Shown: positions 11,277 to 21,223 of the stretch, piece by piece
Layout: every line of letters begins with the position of its first letter
How positions within the stretch are numbered: position 1 is the first letter of the stretch
Source: Odontocerum albicorne
Lineage: Eukaryota > Arthropoda > Insecta > Trichoptera > Odontoceridae
Reading direction: 5' to 3'
Length of the DNA stretch: 64,000 bases
Assembly (NCBI GenBank): GCA_949825065.1
Contig: OX463848.1
Coordinates: 39,043,380-39,107,379 of the forward strand
Position numbers and translations under genes: made by a program
The notes under the pieces: model-generated
Database searches by the model: none
What the model was told of the DNA's origin: nothing
What the model saw: only the letters and a program-made list of their open reading frames with translations

Positions 11277-11690
11277 TTTATAAAATAAGTTATATTATAT
11301 ATAATAATATATATAAATCGTACAGAGGGGAGGGGGGGGAAGAGAAAAGTCCGTTCACTCACCCGATGAGGAGACGTCGGTGAACGTCGTCGGGCGTGAC
11401 ACTCGAGCACCGGTGAAGGCTGGAACTGCGGTGTCGGGGGGCCTTCTTTTTCCCTCCTTCTTAGTGTGATGGAGTCCTGATGAGGTCCAGGGCTAAGATG
11501 ATTAATTGATGTCCTTTCGGGCTGGTGATGATGATGATGCGTTGCGTTGGAGACACAAACACAAAACACAAGCACTTTGTAGCAGCTCAAGGGAAAACTG
11601 TCACGGGCTCCGTTTACTCTTAGATGGTGAGAGCGTCGGAGAGCGCGGTTATAGGCGACCGTCTAAGTCGGCTGTGAGCGGCCGAATGTG
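11277..11690 (-). other. Probable 5' UTR and internal promoter region of the Jockey element
   Basis: GC-rich sequence directly upstream of ORF1 continues the composition of the element. Jockey-type elements carry their promoter inside the 5' UTR, so a promoter is expected here, but I cannot place an initiator. The upstream limit is unknown. Sequence from 11690 to about 11880 has an AATAAA-bearing, LTR-like look and may belong to another insertion. Confidence 0.45.
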
Positions 11691-11959
11691 TCCTTATGTA
11701 CAGTCCATCGCTCATCTTTTATTCGCCCGTATATGCCGTAATGGCTTACTAGATACTTTGTATACCGCGCGCTCCTCGCTTGCATGGGCCGTCCGACTAT
11801 TTGTAGTGACTATTACGAAGGCCACACATACGGAACAGTTCATTACAATAGGTACACAGCAATTACAAATAAATCGTATGTTTTAGGTAACGCATACGTC
11901 CGATACATATATGTTACTGACATCTAGCAAATACTTTTGTAAACATATATTGTTTATAG

Positions 11960-12218
11960 TTAAGACATTAACGTTGTGGAGGCTTAAAGACATTGTCATT
12001 TATTTTTATCAAACATTGTTTATTCCATTTTTTGTGACGGTATAACCCTACCGGTTTCAAGGCTTTCCCCTCATCTTCAGAGAGCGCAAACAAGACTCTC
12101 GAAGTCTTGTTTGCGCTCCCCTGAAGATGAGGTGAAAACCTTGAAACCGGTAGAGTTATACCGTCACAAAAAGTGGAATAAACAGTGTTTGATAAAAATA
12201 AATTACAAACTTTTGTAA
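11960..12218. mobile_element. Penelope-like element 3' ends, tail-to-tail inverted pair
   Basis: A minus copy (about 11960-12085) faces a plus copy (about 12105-12218) of the same 3' sequence, which includes GAAACCGGTAG, then TTATACCGTCACAAAAA, then GGAATAAACAGTGTTTGATA. The same sequence follows a GIY-YIG coding fragment at 36.4-37.1 kb, which identifies its source as a Penelope-like element (PLE). Inverted partial copies at junctions are typical of PLEs. The arms are connected by AAACAAGACTCTCGAAGTCT-type sequence. Confidence 0.82.
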
Positions 12219-12490
12219 ACAATTCAACATTTATATAATATTCTCTTGATTTCTAACGTGAACCCTAAATAATGTCAATATGCATGAATTAAGTTATAAT
12301 GAAGATTCTGATGTCACGTCATTAATGCGCAATGAAGCGTTAAATCGTGAAGATTTTGACATATAAAACTGGAGACGAATTACAGTTCTCGACTCCAAAT
12401 TGAATAAGGCATTTCCACTCCAAGCACTCCAAGAGGTTGTCAAAGAGCATTTCTAAACATGTGTTGATATGTTTTGTATCAACTGATAAA

Positions 12491-12548
12491 AAAAGGAAAA
12501 TCCTGCAGAGTTTGCAATGTCATGCAAACTCTGCAGGATTTTCCTTTT
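12491..12548. repeat. Perfect hairpin, 26-bp arms with a 6-nt loop
   Basis: Arm 12491-12516 is exactly complementary to 12523-12548, with loop ATGTCA. The arm reads AAAAGGAAAATCCTGCAGAG and continues TTTGCA. The hairpin directly borders the 82-bp array that follows. A perfect short palindrome of this kind fits a single template-switch event. Confidence 0.95.
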
Positions 12549-12553
12549 GTTTG

Positions 12554-12850
12554 TGATGTAGCTCTCCACAAAGGAGAATGTTGCCAGAATTACTATACTA
12601 AACTTAATTGAGACCCGGTATATGTGTAAGGAGTGTGATGTAGCTCTCCACAAAGGAGAATGTTGCCAGAATTACTATACTAAACTTAATTGAGACCCGG
12701 TATATGTGTAAGGAGTGTGATGTAGCTCTCCACAAAGGAGAATGTTGCCAGAATTACTATACTAAACTTAATTGAGACCCGGTATATGTGTAAGGAGTGT
12801 GATGTAGCTCTCCACAAAGAAGAATGTTGCCAGAATTACTAAACTTAATT
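12554..12850. repeat. 82-bp tandem repeat, about 3.6 copies
   Basis: Units start with TGATGTAGCTCTCCACAAAG at about 12554, 12636, 12718 and 12800. The first three are nearly identical; the last has AAGAAGAATG in place of AAGGAGAATG and is truncated. Confidence 0.95.
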
Positions 12851-13973
12851 ATTTAACACTTGCCACCCTGTGATGGATAGCGAGTGACCAGGACTTATAT
12901 TTTATTTGATTATTCGACGTTTTAATACACAATAAAATGATTTTTATAGCTAATTACAAAAAATAACCTAGCAGATTTTGCATAATTTTGATTTAAAATT
13001 TTAGCACAGTAAGGCAATTGTTAAGGAATCTTATTATTTACTAAGACATAATATATTTTTAGTAAACCCTTTACAAAAAACAAGCGCACACTGAGAAAGG
13101 TTGTCATGATTTTGATCACGTCTTCAAGTATTCAAGAGTCATTTACTTTGTCGATAAATACAATAAATAAATAAAGATTGTACTGACTTATAAAAACTGG
13201 AGAAGTGCTGCTGAAGACTGAAGGGAGTGGAAAGTATTGCTGTTGAAGAGCAGGATTGACTCACGGCTGCTGCCCCGCTGACAGATGGACGAATTCACCA
13301 AAATTATTAATATTTTATGGTGTAATTATTTTTTTATACGAAAAATCCATTTCTGTGCTACCGATATAACAATATCAAATCCATCAATTTCCAATTATTC
13401 TCACTGGCAGGTGATAATCGATTTTTCCACATTTCCAGCGTCTACGTAATTCATTTCATTTTCGTATCATTCCACAAAGAAAGGAGAAAACAGAAAAATT
13501 GTATTATTGTACAACAGGACGTGTCTTGTTTATTTAAAAAGAAGAAAAAAAAACACCTTGGAAGATTTCGTATTAAAAACGCGATAAAAATATAATTTTT
13601 CTTCTGGGTGGCGCCGTGTGTGGCAAGCATTACTCGTCATTGACATTTTTTTGGAAGGAGGAGTGACATAAAATAGGGTTCGTCAACTTCTATAAGATTT
13701 AAAATGCTGATAGACAATCTAAGATTTAAAATGCTGATAGACAATCTATATAGTGATCGAATGAATTATTCATTCGTCTTATTGATGAATGATGATGACT
13801 TAAGTGTTAATTTTTGTGTCTATTCAGTTGCACTTCAGCAAGCACAGTCTTGACAATTCAAACCTAAGATTTGATTATCAAAACGGTTGGACAAATTCAA
13901 TTTATTAAGATATTTTTATTTCTCACATAATTCGGTTATAAAAATGCAAATTCTGATGAAATAAGGTCTGGAA
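12851..13973. other. Unannotated stretch with a short direct duplication
   Basis: No gene was found. The block AGATTTAAAATGCTGATAGA, continuing CAATCTA, occurs twice in a row at about 13697-13750. Confidence 0.5.
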
Positions 13974-13974
13974 T

Positions 13975-14195
13975 TGAAAATTATCCAGAACCCGCCAGAC
14001 AATCCCATTGGAATCCAGATATGCGAGCTCGATTCCCATTGGAATTTAGATTTTTTTAAACAAAAGCTTCCAGTCTGGTTTTTACGTAAAGTCTTTCACT
14101 CATTAACATCTTTCTGGTTGGTTGGAAGATATTACCACATGGCAATAAGTCTGCCAGGCTCTACTGTACACAACGATAGTGAATACAATCACTGT
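13975..14195 (+). mobile_element. tRNA-derived SINE, 5'-damaged copy
   Basis: A box-B-like GAGCTCGATTCCCATTGG is followed by the family body (GATTTTTTTAAA, CCAGTCTGGTTTT, ACATCTTTCTGGTTGGTTGG) and the tail GGCAATAAGTCTGCCAGG. The box A part is poorly preserved. This copy defines the full body of the SINE family found throughout the window. Confidence 0.75.
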
Positions 14196-14261
14196 AATCC
14201 ACCGGTAATGAAACTCGCGAAAAACGTGTAGTAGGATTGTTTATTTTTTATTGAATATAGA

Positions 14262-14335
14262 GAGGTGTAGTTGGAAAGACACATGTCTTTCAGCCCAAGA
14301 TATGCGGGTTTGATTCCCGTCGGTACCTACATTTT
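14262..14335 (+). mobile_element. SINE head fragment
   Basis: The head resembles box A (GGTGTAGTTGGAAAGACACA) and box B (GCGGGTTTGATTCCCGTCGG) of the same tRNA-derived SINE. The body after the promoter is missing or diverged. Confidence 0.65.
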
Positions 14336-14386
14336 TTAAAAGGGTTCCAATATGTATTTCACTCAAGGCTTATTTACTATCTTTCG

Positions 14387-14542
14387 GTTTAGTTTGAAGA
14401 GATTGACACTTGGATATGTTGCGAGTTATACTCGTACTGTTTAGTTTGAAAAGATTGACACTTGGATATGTTGCGAGTTATACTAGTACTGTTTAGTTTG
14501 AAGAGATTGACACTTGGATATGTTGCGAGTTATACTCGTACT
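14387..14542. repeat. 52-bp tandem repeat, three copies
   Basis: Units start at 14387, 14439 and 14491 with GTTTAGTTTGAAGAGATTGA (the second copy has AAAAG). They are otherwise almost identical. Confidence 0.95.
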
Positions 14543-14784
14543 GTTTACGACGAAATTTACAACACAACACAACAATTAAGTATACAAACAATTCGATCCA
14601 GACATATTGTTAGAAACCAAATATATCATCACACAGTAGATTCATTGCCTGATCTGTAACCAATTACTTGCTTCCATAATGTCTCTGATGCGAGGTGTAG
14701 ATGCACATTAACCAATTAAAAAAAAGTTTGAGAAAATTCGTTTAGTCCCTTGTGTAGGTGTGTGTTATTTTATTTATTTTGTCA

Positions 14785-14968
14785 ATTATTGGCCTGGTGG
14801 TAAGACACTTGTTTGCCGATCCGGAGGTTGCGGGTTTGATCCCTGCTGGAACCCAGATTTTTTTAAATAGGATTCCAGTCTGGTTAACACTTAGGACCTA
14901 TAAAAACATCTTTCTGATTGGTTGGAAGAGGTTGCCATGTGGCAATAAACTCGCCAGGTTAAACAAAA
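14785..14968 (+). mobile_element. tRNA-derived SINE, nearly full-length
   Basis: Box A lies in GGCCTGGTGGTAAGACACTT and box B in GCGGGTTTGATCCCTGCTGG. The body follows with GGATTCCAGTCTGGTTAACA and ACATCTTTCTGATTGGTTGG, ending in CATGTGGCAATAAACTCGCC. This is the best-preserved plus-strand copy. Confidence 0.85.
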
Positions 14969-15009
14969 TTATTATGTTCCTCGTATCATTGTATGTTTTC
15001 ATGGAAGTG

Positions 15010-15125
15010 GGTCTGCATTCCTTGACACATGAGTCTATATAAATACTAAACAAGCAGAGTGACATAACGCATCCTTGTTTTACCCCTTTCGAAATATTAA
15101 ACCGCCCAGTCAAGGCCCTATTCAT
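15010..15125 (-). pseudogene. RTE-like RT fragment around the GVKQGC motif
   Basis: The minus-strand reading frame gives FNISKGVKQGCVMS followed by CLFSIYIDSCVKE. This matches the conserved RT motif before the catalytic aspartates in RTE-type proteins (GVRQGCVMSP.LFN). The flanking frame degenerates quickly, so it is an isolated relic. Confidence 0.7.
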
Positions 15126-15596
15126 CTTGCTATATGATCTTTTTTCGGCATATAAGGACGTATATTGGTATTTAATGTGTTAAATTCGATTTATCACTCT
15201 TGTAGATACTATTTATTGTACTCTCACCAATTGTTTTGAACCCCTGGTATAGGTTTATCAATTTCAAGATGATTCTCGACATTTCGCACGCTTTCACGAC
15301 GTGAGCAGCCTCCCAACAAGAAGTTCGATATTCATACGAATTTTGTGATAACGAAATTTGACATGCACACGCAAATGTGACAAGAATTCCAAAAAGGAAT
15401 TTTTACTATCGTTATGGTGAGATACCGTCTATTTTTTTTTTGTTACAGCATATTATTTTAGTCAATTTACCTATTATCGCGCCTTGAAACCTTAGTAGGC
15501 GCTCTCATTTCAAAGAATGCAAAATGTGAAACAAAAATCCGAAGAGAAATTGGTATGACAAAATCAGCTTTGAGTAATCTGACTAATACTTATTTA

Positions 15597-16015
15597 CTAT
15601 CACGCCATTTCCCTGCCGGGGTAGGTAGAGAGGACAGACACCAGACTTTCCTATCCCGACATACATCCCTCACCTTTTCACATCCATACACATTCTCATA
15701 CAATTCCTCTGTCTTCTACTTTTCCTTCTTTCAAAATATCATTCACTTGACCCAACCATAATTTATTTAGTATTTATCTACCACTCCCATTTGCACTATA
15801 TATTTATTTTGTTAGTCATTCTTCATTCATTCGTTCCACATGCCTTAGCTATTTCAGAGTGCTCTTCTTCATCTTGATCAATACATCGACCTTAAGTTCA
15901 TATTTGTCCGTAATTACTTCATTACGTAGTCATACATTGTCACTCCATTAATTATCCTTAGTGAACGCATTTCTACAGCATTTATTCAGCTCCTTTCAGC
16001 CTTTTTCCACGTCTT
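15597..16015 (-). pseudogene. RTE family A, 3'-terminal fragment
   Basis: On the minus strand this is the 3' end of an RTE-type LINE: the coding segment for the C-terminal GH.VER-type motif, then a 3' UTR ending near the ATCACGCC block. The same sequence occurs more than fifteen times in the window in both orientations. Stops and indels break the frame. Confidence 0.75.
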
Positions 16016-16029
16016 TAATTATTTATTTT

Positions 16030-16560
16030 TTATCCACTTTGCACAGATTTCTCCTGTTACACAAAGAGGGTCTGCTTCTAGCGTTAACTTATTCGTTAGG
16101 AAGAATATCAGCCAGGATTCTTCTCATACTGCTAGGCGGTGCCGAGAATATATCAACCGTGTCATTCAGTTGGTTCAATATCTCTATACCACGCGTGACT
16201 GAGTGTTTAGCCATGATATTCGTCCTGTAAGTTGGTATGTAGAACAGAGGGTGATTCCTTGCACGGCTATATTTATTAGGTACATATAAACTTAGTGCTT
16301 CTAGAATCGCGGGACAGTTAAAGCAACGTTGAAAAACTTTAAGTAGGAATATCGCAATGGACTCTTGCCTTCTTGTTTCGAGGCTTCTATAGTTACCCAC
16401 CGTGAGAAGTTTAACATGGTGAGCATATTTTGAGTAATCGCCCTTTGTTCTGTACCATGGATATCTGAGGATTTTTTTTTGTATTTGTTCTATATTGTTT
16501 TTATATTTGAGCTGATGAGGAGCCTAAACTGTAGATGCATATTCTAATTTGGTTCTAATT
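16030..16560 (-). pseudogene. C-terminal fragment of a LINE ORF2 (copy 1)
   Basis: The minus strand encodes, in pieces, LIRTKLEYAS, then IEQIQKKILRYPWYRTKGDY, then SLETRRQESIAIFLLKVFQR and CPAILEALSLYVPNKYSRAR. This is the usual post-RT C-terminal pattern of Jockey/CR1/I-group ORF2 (LEYAS.VW, Q..FLR, LE.RR......F..K, then CP.LL......VP.R). The 103-codon frame at 16089-16400 is its longest intact part. A second copy lies at 37.7-38.05 kb. Confidence 0.75.
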
Positions 16561-16710
16561 AGATAATTATATAAGTTTCGAAGGATATCGGTACGTACTC
16601 CAATATCATACATCAAAGTTAGTACTAAAATATTGTTGAGTACTATCATCTGAGCAGATTTTTATACTGACAAATACTCATATATGGGTAAAAAAGTTTA
16701 ATTAGTTAAA

Positions 16711-17830
16711 TATTGGGTGTTAACATAAGTTGTGTCCGTTTTGTTTCAATTTAAAAATGAGCACCAAAAGAAAAACAAAATGGTAAATGTTATACGTCAT
16801 TCGAAAGAAAATTTATTGTTGACGATTTTTTTATATTAGGTGTTAACATAAGTTGTGTCCGTTTTTTTTACAAATTTAAAAATTAGCACCAAAAGTAAAA
16901 CAAAATGGTAGAGGTTATATGTCATTCGAAAGAAATTTTTCTGCTCTACAAGATATTGTGTTTGCTTTTACGTTACATATATTATTTTATTTGATTACAA
17001 GCCTTCAAAATGAAATGTCAAGTAGACTAAAGTGAGCATTTTCGACACCTCCAGTGGACTTCGATGAGGACCGCTACCATATTATTCATGAAGATCCCCT
17101 TCAAACTACCATAGAGTTGGCTGAGTAGATGAATTGTAGTCACATGACTGTATACCGCCATCTTAAATCATTGGAAAAAGTCCAGAAGTTCGGCGCTTGG
17201 GTTCCAAATGTTTTGAGTGAAAACAACAAAAATCAATGTTCGACAATTTCTGCTGGTTTGCTCGCGCGTCATCGAGCTACGCATGGCCACAAGCAAAGGT
17301 TCCTTTACCGCATCATTACTGGTGATGAAAAATAGTTTGAAAATGGTAATGAAGAAAAAAATGGTGGAAAAAAATGTTTGAAAAGGATCTTCATGAATAA
17401 TATGGTTTAAGCGGTCCTCATCGAAGTCCACTGGTCGTCCGGAACGCTCCATGTCTTTCAGGTCGAAATTACCGTCTTTGAAACGCAAAAACCATCGACG
17501 AGCTGTCCTTTAATTCATAGCATATTCACCGTACACTTCCGAATATCGCCAGCAGCTTTCGCAGCTTTATTCCCTCGATTGAACGCGAACAGAAGGAGGT
17601 GTCGAAAATGCTCACTTTCGTCTACTTGACATTCCATTTTGGAGGCTTGTAATCAAATAAAATAGTATATGTAACGTAAAAGCAAACAGAATATCTTGTA
17701 GAGTAGAAAATTTTCTTTCGAATGACGTATAACCATTTTGTTTTACTTTTGGTGCTCATTTTTAAATTTATAAAAAAACGGACACAACTTATGTTAACAC
17801 CTAATATAAAAAAATCGCCAACAAGTCCTA
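16711..17830. mobile_element. Mariner element 1, folded into an inverted pair of 5' halves
   Basis: Terminal sequence AGGTGTTAACATAAGTTGTG appears at about 16715 and 16838 in plus orientation and at about 17780-17803 in minus orientation. The plus-strand inner part encodes the mariner middle region (WVPNVLSENNKNQ, then FLYRIITGDEK, containing the first catalytic aspartate) up to a stop at 17335. The minus-strand part encodes the DNA-binding region (WFLRFKDGNFDLKDMERSGR and following). The two halves share about 230 bp of near-identical outer sequence in inverted orientation. The plus half has lost the segment between the GACACCTCC and GTGGACTTCGATGAGG blocks. No intact transposase remains. 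Confidence 0.85.
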
Positions 17831-18281
17831 TATTTTATAAAGCATCCTAAACTTTCCTTTTGCCCCTCAATATCTCACCAAAAATGTTTAGCTCCTTTCC
17901 AATGATACACATAGATTTGCGCTACGCTCAAGCAGAGATTGCCTTTTGATATTTGCATTTCATAGCTCCTTTTTCACGTTGTCCTTTTTTCTTTATGCCA
18001 CCAGACTCTGAAACCAGTGACCGCCTGTCGTAAGACTTACCTTTACTGGCTTGCTTCAAACAGGGACTTAAAAAATACTACATCTCTTTTCAACGATGAC
18101 ATGTGTTCTTCATTACTTCTGTTTTCTTGTACTTACCTTCTTATTCGTTTCCCGAAATTGGTGAAATTTCCAAATATTTTGTTTTACTTTTTTTTTTCCT
18201 ATTGATTTTTAAAAGTTTAAGTATGTTTAAGTTTTCTTTTTGAAAATAAGGTTTAAACTTTCACCCCAAAAATTAAACCAG
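17831..18281. other. Unannotated stretch
   Basis: No gene or element recognised. The open frame at 18017-18205 is short and lacks motifs. Confidence 0.4.
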
Positions 18282-18585
18282 AAGATAAATCTCAAGGAAA
18301 ATAGAGATAAGGATGAGAATTGTACAGGTGTTAAGATAAAGATTTCAAGATAAATCTCAAGGAAAATATAGATAAGGATGAGAATTGTACAGGTGTTAAG
18401 ATAAAGATTTCAAGATAAATCTCAAGGAAAATATAGATAAGGATGAGAATTGTACAGGTGTTAAGATAAAGATTTTAAGATAAATCTCAAGGAAAATAGA
18501 GATAAGGATGAGAATTGTACAGGTGTTAAGATAAAGATTTCAAGATAAATCTCAAGGAAAATAGAGATAAGGATGAGAATTGTAA
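18282..18585. repeat. 65-bp tandem repeat, about 4.7 copies
   Basis: Units start with AAGATAAATCTCAAGGAAAA at 18282, 18347, 18412, 18477 and 18542. They are almost identical, with TAGAG/TATAG alternation. Confidence 0.95.
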
Positions 18586-19127
18586 GACAACGAATATTTT
18601 GAGATAAATAATGCTTCCTTGTATTGTATAACATTTTATCATCTCTGCCGGCTTTTTAAAGTCTAATGTTATACGAAATACATGATAAATTTAAAAGAAT
18701 ACTGCATCCTGTATAATAAGCTACAGTAGGGAAAAAATAATACACATGAAACTTAAAACGACAATTTCAGATGTAATCAATGAAACAGCATTTAGGGGAA
18801 GCGTCCTTACCACAACACACGGCTAATTGTTTTGACCATCTGCTGTATTGGCACGAAATGACAGAGGGAATGTTTTGTTCTTTTAGCTTGTCCATTCTGC
18901 CATTGTTTCGTCAGGATTTGGCATTCAACAATACTAGTGGTTCCTAATCCTTGTAGTAGGAGTGGCTACAATTTAAAAGTATAATATGGCCAAAGAACTT
19001 CTTTGGTTTTGATACTGTAGAATTATATTATGCAAGTGCGATTGAAGAAGTAATTTTGTGTTGAAATTGTATTGTTTTACACTTATATGGCACTTTTGTC
19101 GTATACATTTTAACATTAAACAGCTAA
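18586..19127. other. Unannotated stretch with a possible hAT end
   Basis: The block CTAGTGGTTCCTAATCC at about 18929-18945 resembles hAT transposon termini (CAGTGGTTCTCAAAC-type). No partner end was found. The rest is anonymous. Confidence 0.35.
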
Positions 19128-19245
19128 ATATCATGTGGAAATCTCTTCCAACCAACAAATCTTTCGATAACGTCTGTGGCCTGGTAGGTAAGAAGCGTGT
19201 TTTCAATCTGGTAGTTAGGCGTTCAATTCACTATTGACACTAATT
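19128..19245. mobile_element. Two SINE fragments in opposite orientation
   Basis: A minus-strand tail (ATGTGGAAATCTCTTCCAAC) abuts a plus-strand head (CTGTGGCCTGGTAGGTAAGA, then GCGTTCAATTCACTATTG as a degraded box B). Confidence 0.65.
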
Positions 19246-19424
19246 AAAAAAATGGTTACTATCTGACTTTCACTTAAGGGTCTTTTGATATATTTCTTGT
19301 CGTTTGTAAGAAATTACTACAAAGCAATAAACATCCGCTAGGCTATGATTCACAACAAAGTGTAATACAACGTGATACAAATACGGAATTCTCCTATTTA
19401 TGTGGTATTTTATCAGATGATCGA

Positions 19425-19625
19425 ATTGTATATATCGATAGGAAACAAAGTCAATGAGGCACTAAAACAAATATACTCGAACCGGACAGCATCAAAATCT
19501 GCTATGATGATAGTTCACAACATTATTCTAGTATCAACTTTTATATACGAGTATAGAAGTGAAATGTGGACGTGGAAAAATACTGAAATGGGCGGAAAAT
19601 GCGTGTAATGAGAAACTATAAATAG
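19425..19625 (+). pseudogene. RTE family A RT fragment, region after the catalytic site
   Basis: The plus strand encodes ISIGNKVNEALKQIYSNRTA, then MIVHNIILVSTFIYEYRSEM and WTWKNTE. This corresponds to the RTE segment between the YADD region and the LYGSETW motif. The frame is open for 78 codons (19372-19608) but is only a fragment. Confidence 0.75.
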
Positions 19626-19629
19626 AAAC

Positions 19630-20005
19630 AACATATTTCTGCTTCTTAATATTCATTTCAAATATTTTAAATTGTCGCGCATTTAATTAAATATGTTTAT
19701 AAATTGATTTGCATTTTAAAAATTTCAAACGTAAATTGCGGGAAAGAAAAACGTAAAAGCGGGTACTAAATGTACTAAAATAAAACGGGATTGTACAAAT
19801 TGAACGCAAATAGCGGGAAAACGTGAATTCCGGGCACGTAAAAAAGGGGTTTCACTCTATTAACAAAGTATACTTTTATTTCATATATGTATTAATAAAC
19901 AAAACTGTTGTTTATTGTATCAACTAATTTAACTTAACAAAACACTTGAATACTTGTAGAAGCAAAAAATGCTAAAAGAAGATAAAGTTAGGGTTCTTGA
20001 AAAAT
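19630..20005. other. Unannotated AT-rich stretch
   Basis: Nothing recognised except short repeats of the form GCGGGAAA.ACGT. Confidence 0.4.
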
Positions 20006-20325
20006 GTAGGCAAAAACCTGGATCAAATCCATTAAATTTTAAAAATCATGGTTGGATCAAATTAATCAGATTTGAAAACTATGGTTAGATAAAATCTATA
20101 AATTTTTGAAAATCGTGGTTGGATCAAATCCATCAGATTTTAAAAACCTTAGTTAGATCAAATTTTGAAAATCGTTGTCGAATCAAATCAATTTTTTTAA
20201 ATCAAATCCATCAGATTTTGAAAATCTTTGTCGAATCAAATTCATTTTTTTAAATCGCGATGTTTCAAATCCATCAGATTTTGAAAGCCGTGGTTGGATT
20301 ACATCCATCAGATTTTAAAAGAGCA
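20006..20325. repeat. Degenerate repeat based on ATCAAATCCATCAGATTTT
   Basis: The motif GGATCAAATCCATCAGATTT and GAAAATCGTGGTTGGATC alternate about six times with many substitutions and gaps. It looks like an old, decayed minisatellite. Confidence 0.75.
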
Positions 20326-20329
20326 TTAA

Positions 20330-20665
20330 CAATAACTAGTTGCAACCCGTGAAATATTCACGGAAGTAAAACAAATTCTACATTTATGAAAATATATATT
20401 CATAAATGTAAAATTTGTTTATATATATCATTTATAATACATCGTCCCCTTTTATACCGGTTCAAAAATTGTTAGCTAGGTATTTAAAATTCGTTCAGTT
20501 ATCACGGACCCACCGAGATTCAAATTTCGAATTACTTTCGGAGAGAATCCAAGTATTCCTCTCTCTCGCTCTCTTGTATTCAAAATTCAATTCTCGTATT
20601 CTTTCTTTGGAGACAGCCGTCGTATGGGTTTTGGCCTATTTATACTATGACTAGGCCTCATAAAA
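20330..20665 (+). repeat. Dispersed repeat with CCGTGAAATATTCACGG palindrome (copy 1)
   Basis: It begins ACTAGTTGCAACCCGTGAAA and carries the palindrome CCGTGAAATATTCACGG. Later blocks include CATCGTCCCCTTTTATACCG and CCCACCGAGATTCAAATTTC. The same blocks occur in reverse at 44.35-44.92 kb. An inner hairpin arises from CTACATTTATGAA and its complement. The family is unknown to me. Confidence 0.8.
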
Positions 20666-20899
20666 AAATGCAAATCGACGTTCATGAACATAGGAGGAAG
20701 CTAACAGGTTAAGTTCTTAACCTGTAGAAAATCAGACAATATTGTCTTTGGCCTTCATAGTAGAACCTTCGGGTTAAGAACTACTGTGTTGGGAATACTA
20801 CCTCACGTGCACAAGTAATCAAACACGTTTAGCACGTGCGAATATTGTTACCAGATGAACTGTTAAACTAGACTGTGAGCTTTTATTTAACTATTATTT

Positions 20900-20985
20900 T
20901 TGGACACCATTAAGAATCGAACCCGAAACCCTCGGATAGAAGACAAACGTCTTATCATCTAAGCTACGGACATTGTCTGTAGTTT
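20900..20985 (-). mobile_element. tRNA-derived SINE head
   Basis: On the minus strand, box A reads TAGCTTAGATGATAAGACGT and box B lies in TCGGGTTCGATTCTTAATGG. The spacing between boxes is tRNA-like. Confidence 0.7.
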
Positions 20986-21039
20986 TGCATATACGAGTAT
21001 ACTTATAAAAATGTTATAGTGTTAAAACGTAATCCTATA

Positions 21040-21125
21040 GTTAAGGACTACCTGTTAATACAATAGTTAAAGACTACCTGTTAATAGTTAAGGACTACCT
21101 GTTAATAGTTAAGGACTACCTGTAT
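21040..21125. repeat. Short tandem repeat of AGTTAAGGACTACCTGTTAAT
   Basis: The block TAGTTAAGGACTACCTGTTA occurs about four times at 21-bp spacing, once with AGTTAAAGACT and an extra ACA. Confidence 0.9.
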
Positions 21126-21223
21126 AACGTCATTCAATACCATCTATTAACAAGTATACCATTTGGTATTGTAAATGAAATTTGTAACGTTTTATATCCA
21201 TGTTTTAGCCAATAGAATCACAC

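Larger units (their letters stand above)
6549..11690 (-). mobile_element. Near-complete Jockey-clade non-LTR retrotransposon
   Basis: A minus-strand element of about 5.1 kb contains a 5' leader, gag-like ORF1, endonuclease/RT ORF2 and a 3' UTR. The 3' end is placed at the T-run at 6549-6558 on the plus strand, which would be a short poly(A) tail; AATAAA signals lie upstream of it on the minus strand near 6700. The 5' boundary is uncertain (about 11600-11880), and I could not find a target-site duplication by eye. Base composition is markedly more GC-rich than the flanks. Both ORFs are uninterrupted, unlike every other LINE in the window, which suggests recent insertion and possible competence to move. 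ORF2 has no RNase H region after the RT, as in Jockey elements. Confidence 0.88.

Noticed and set aside
11192..11590. Minus-strand frame of 132 codons upstream of ORF1
   Set aside because: It overlaps the ORF1 start and lies in the presumed 5' UTR, with a histidine run from CAT repeats and no domain.
16816..17830. An intact mariner transposase gene
   Set aside because: The two halves are in opposite orientation and each is truncated; no continuous reading frame exists.
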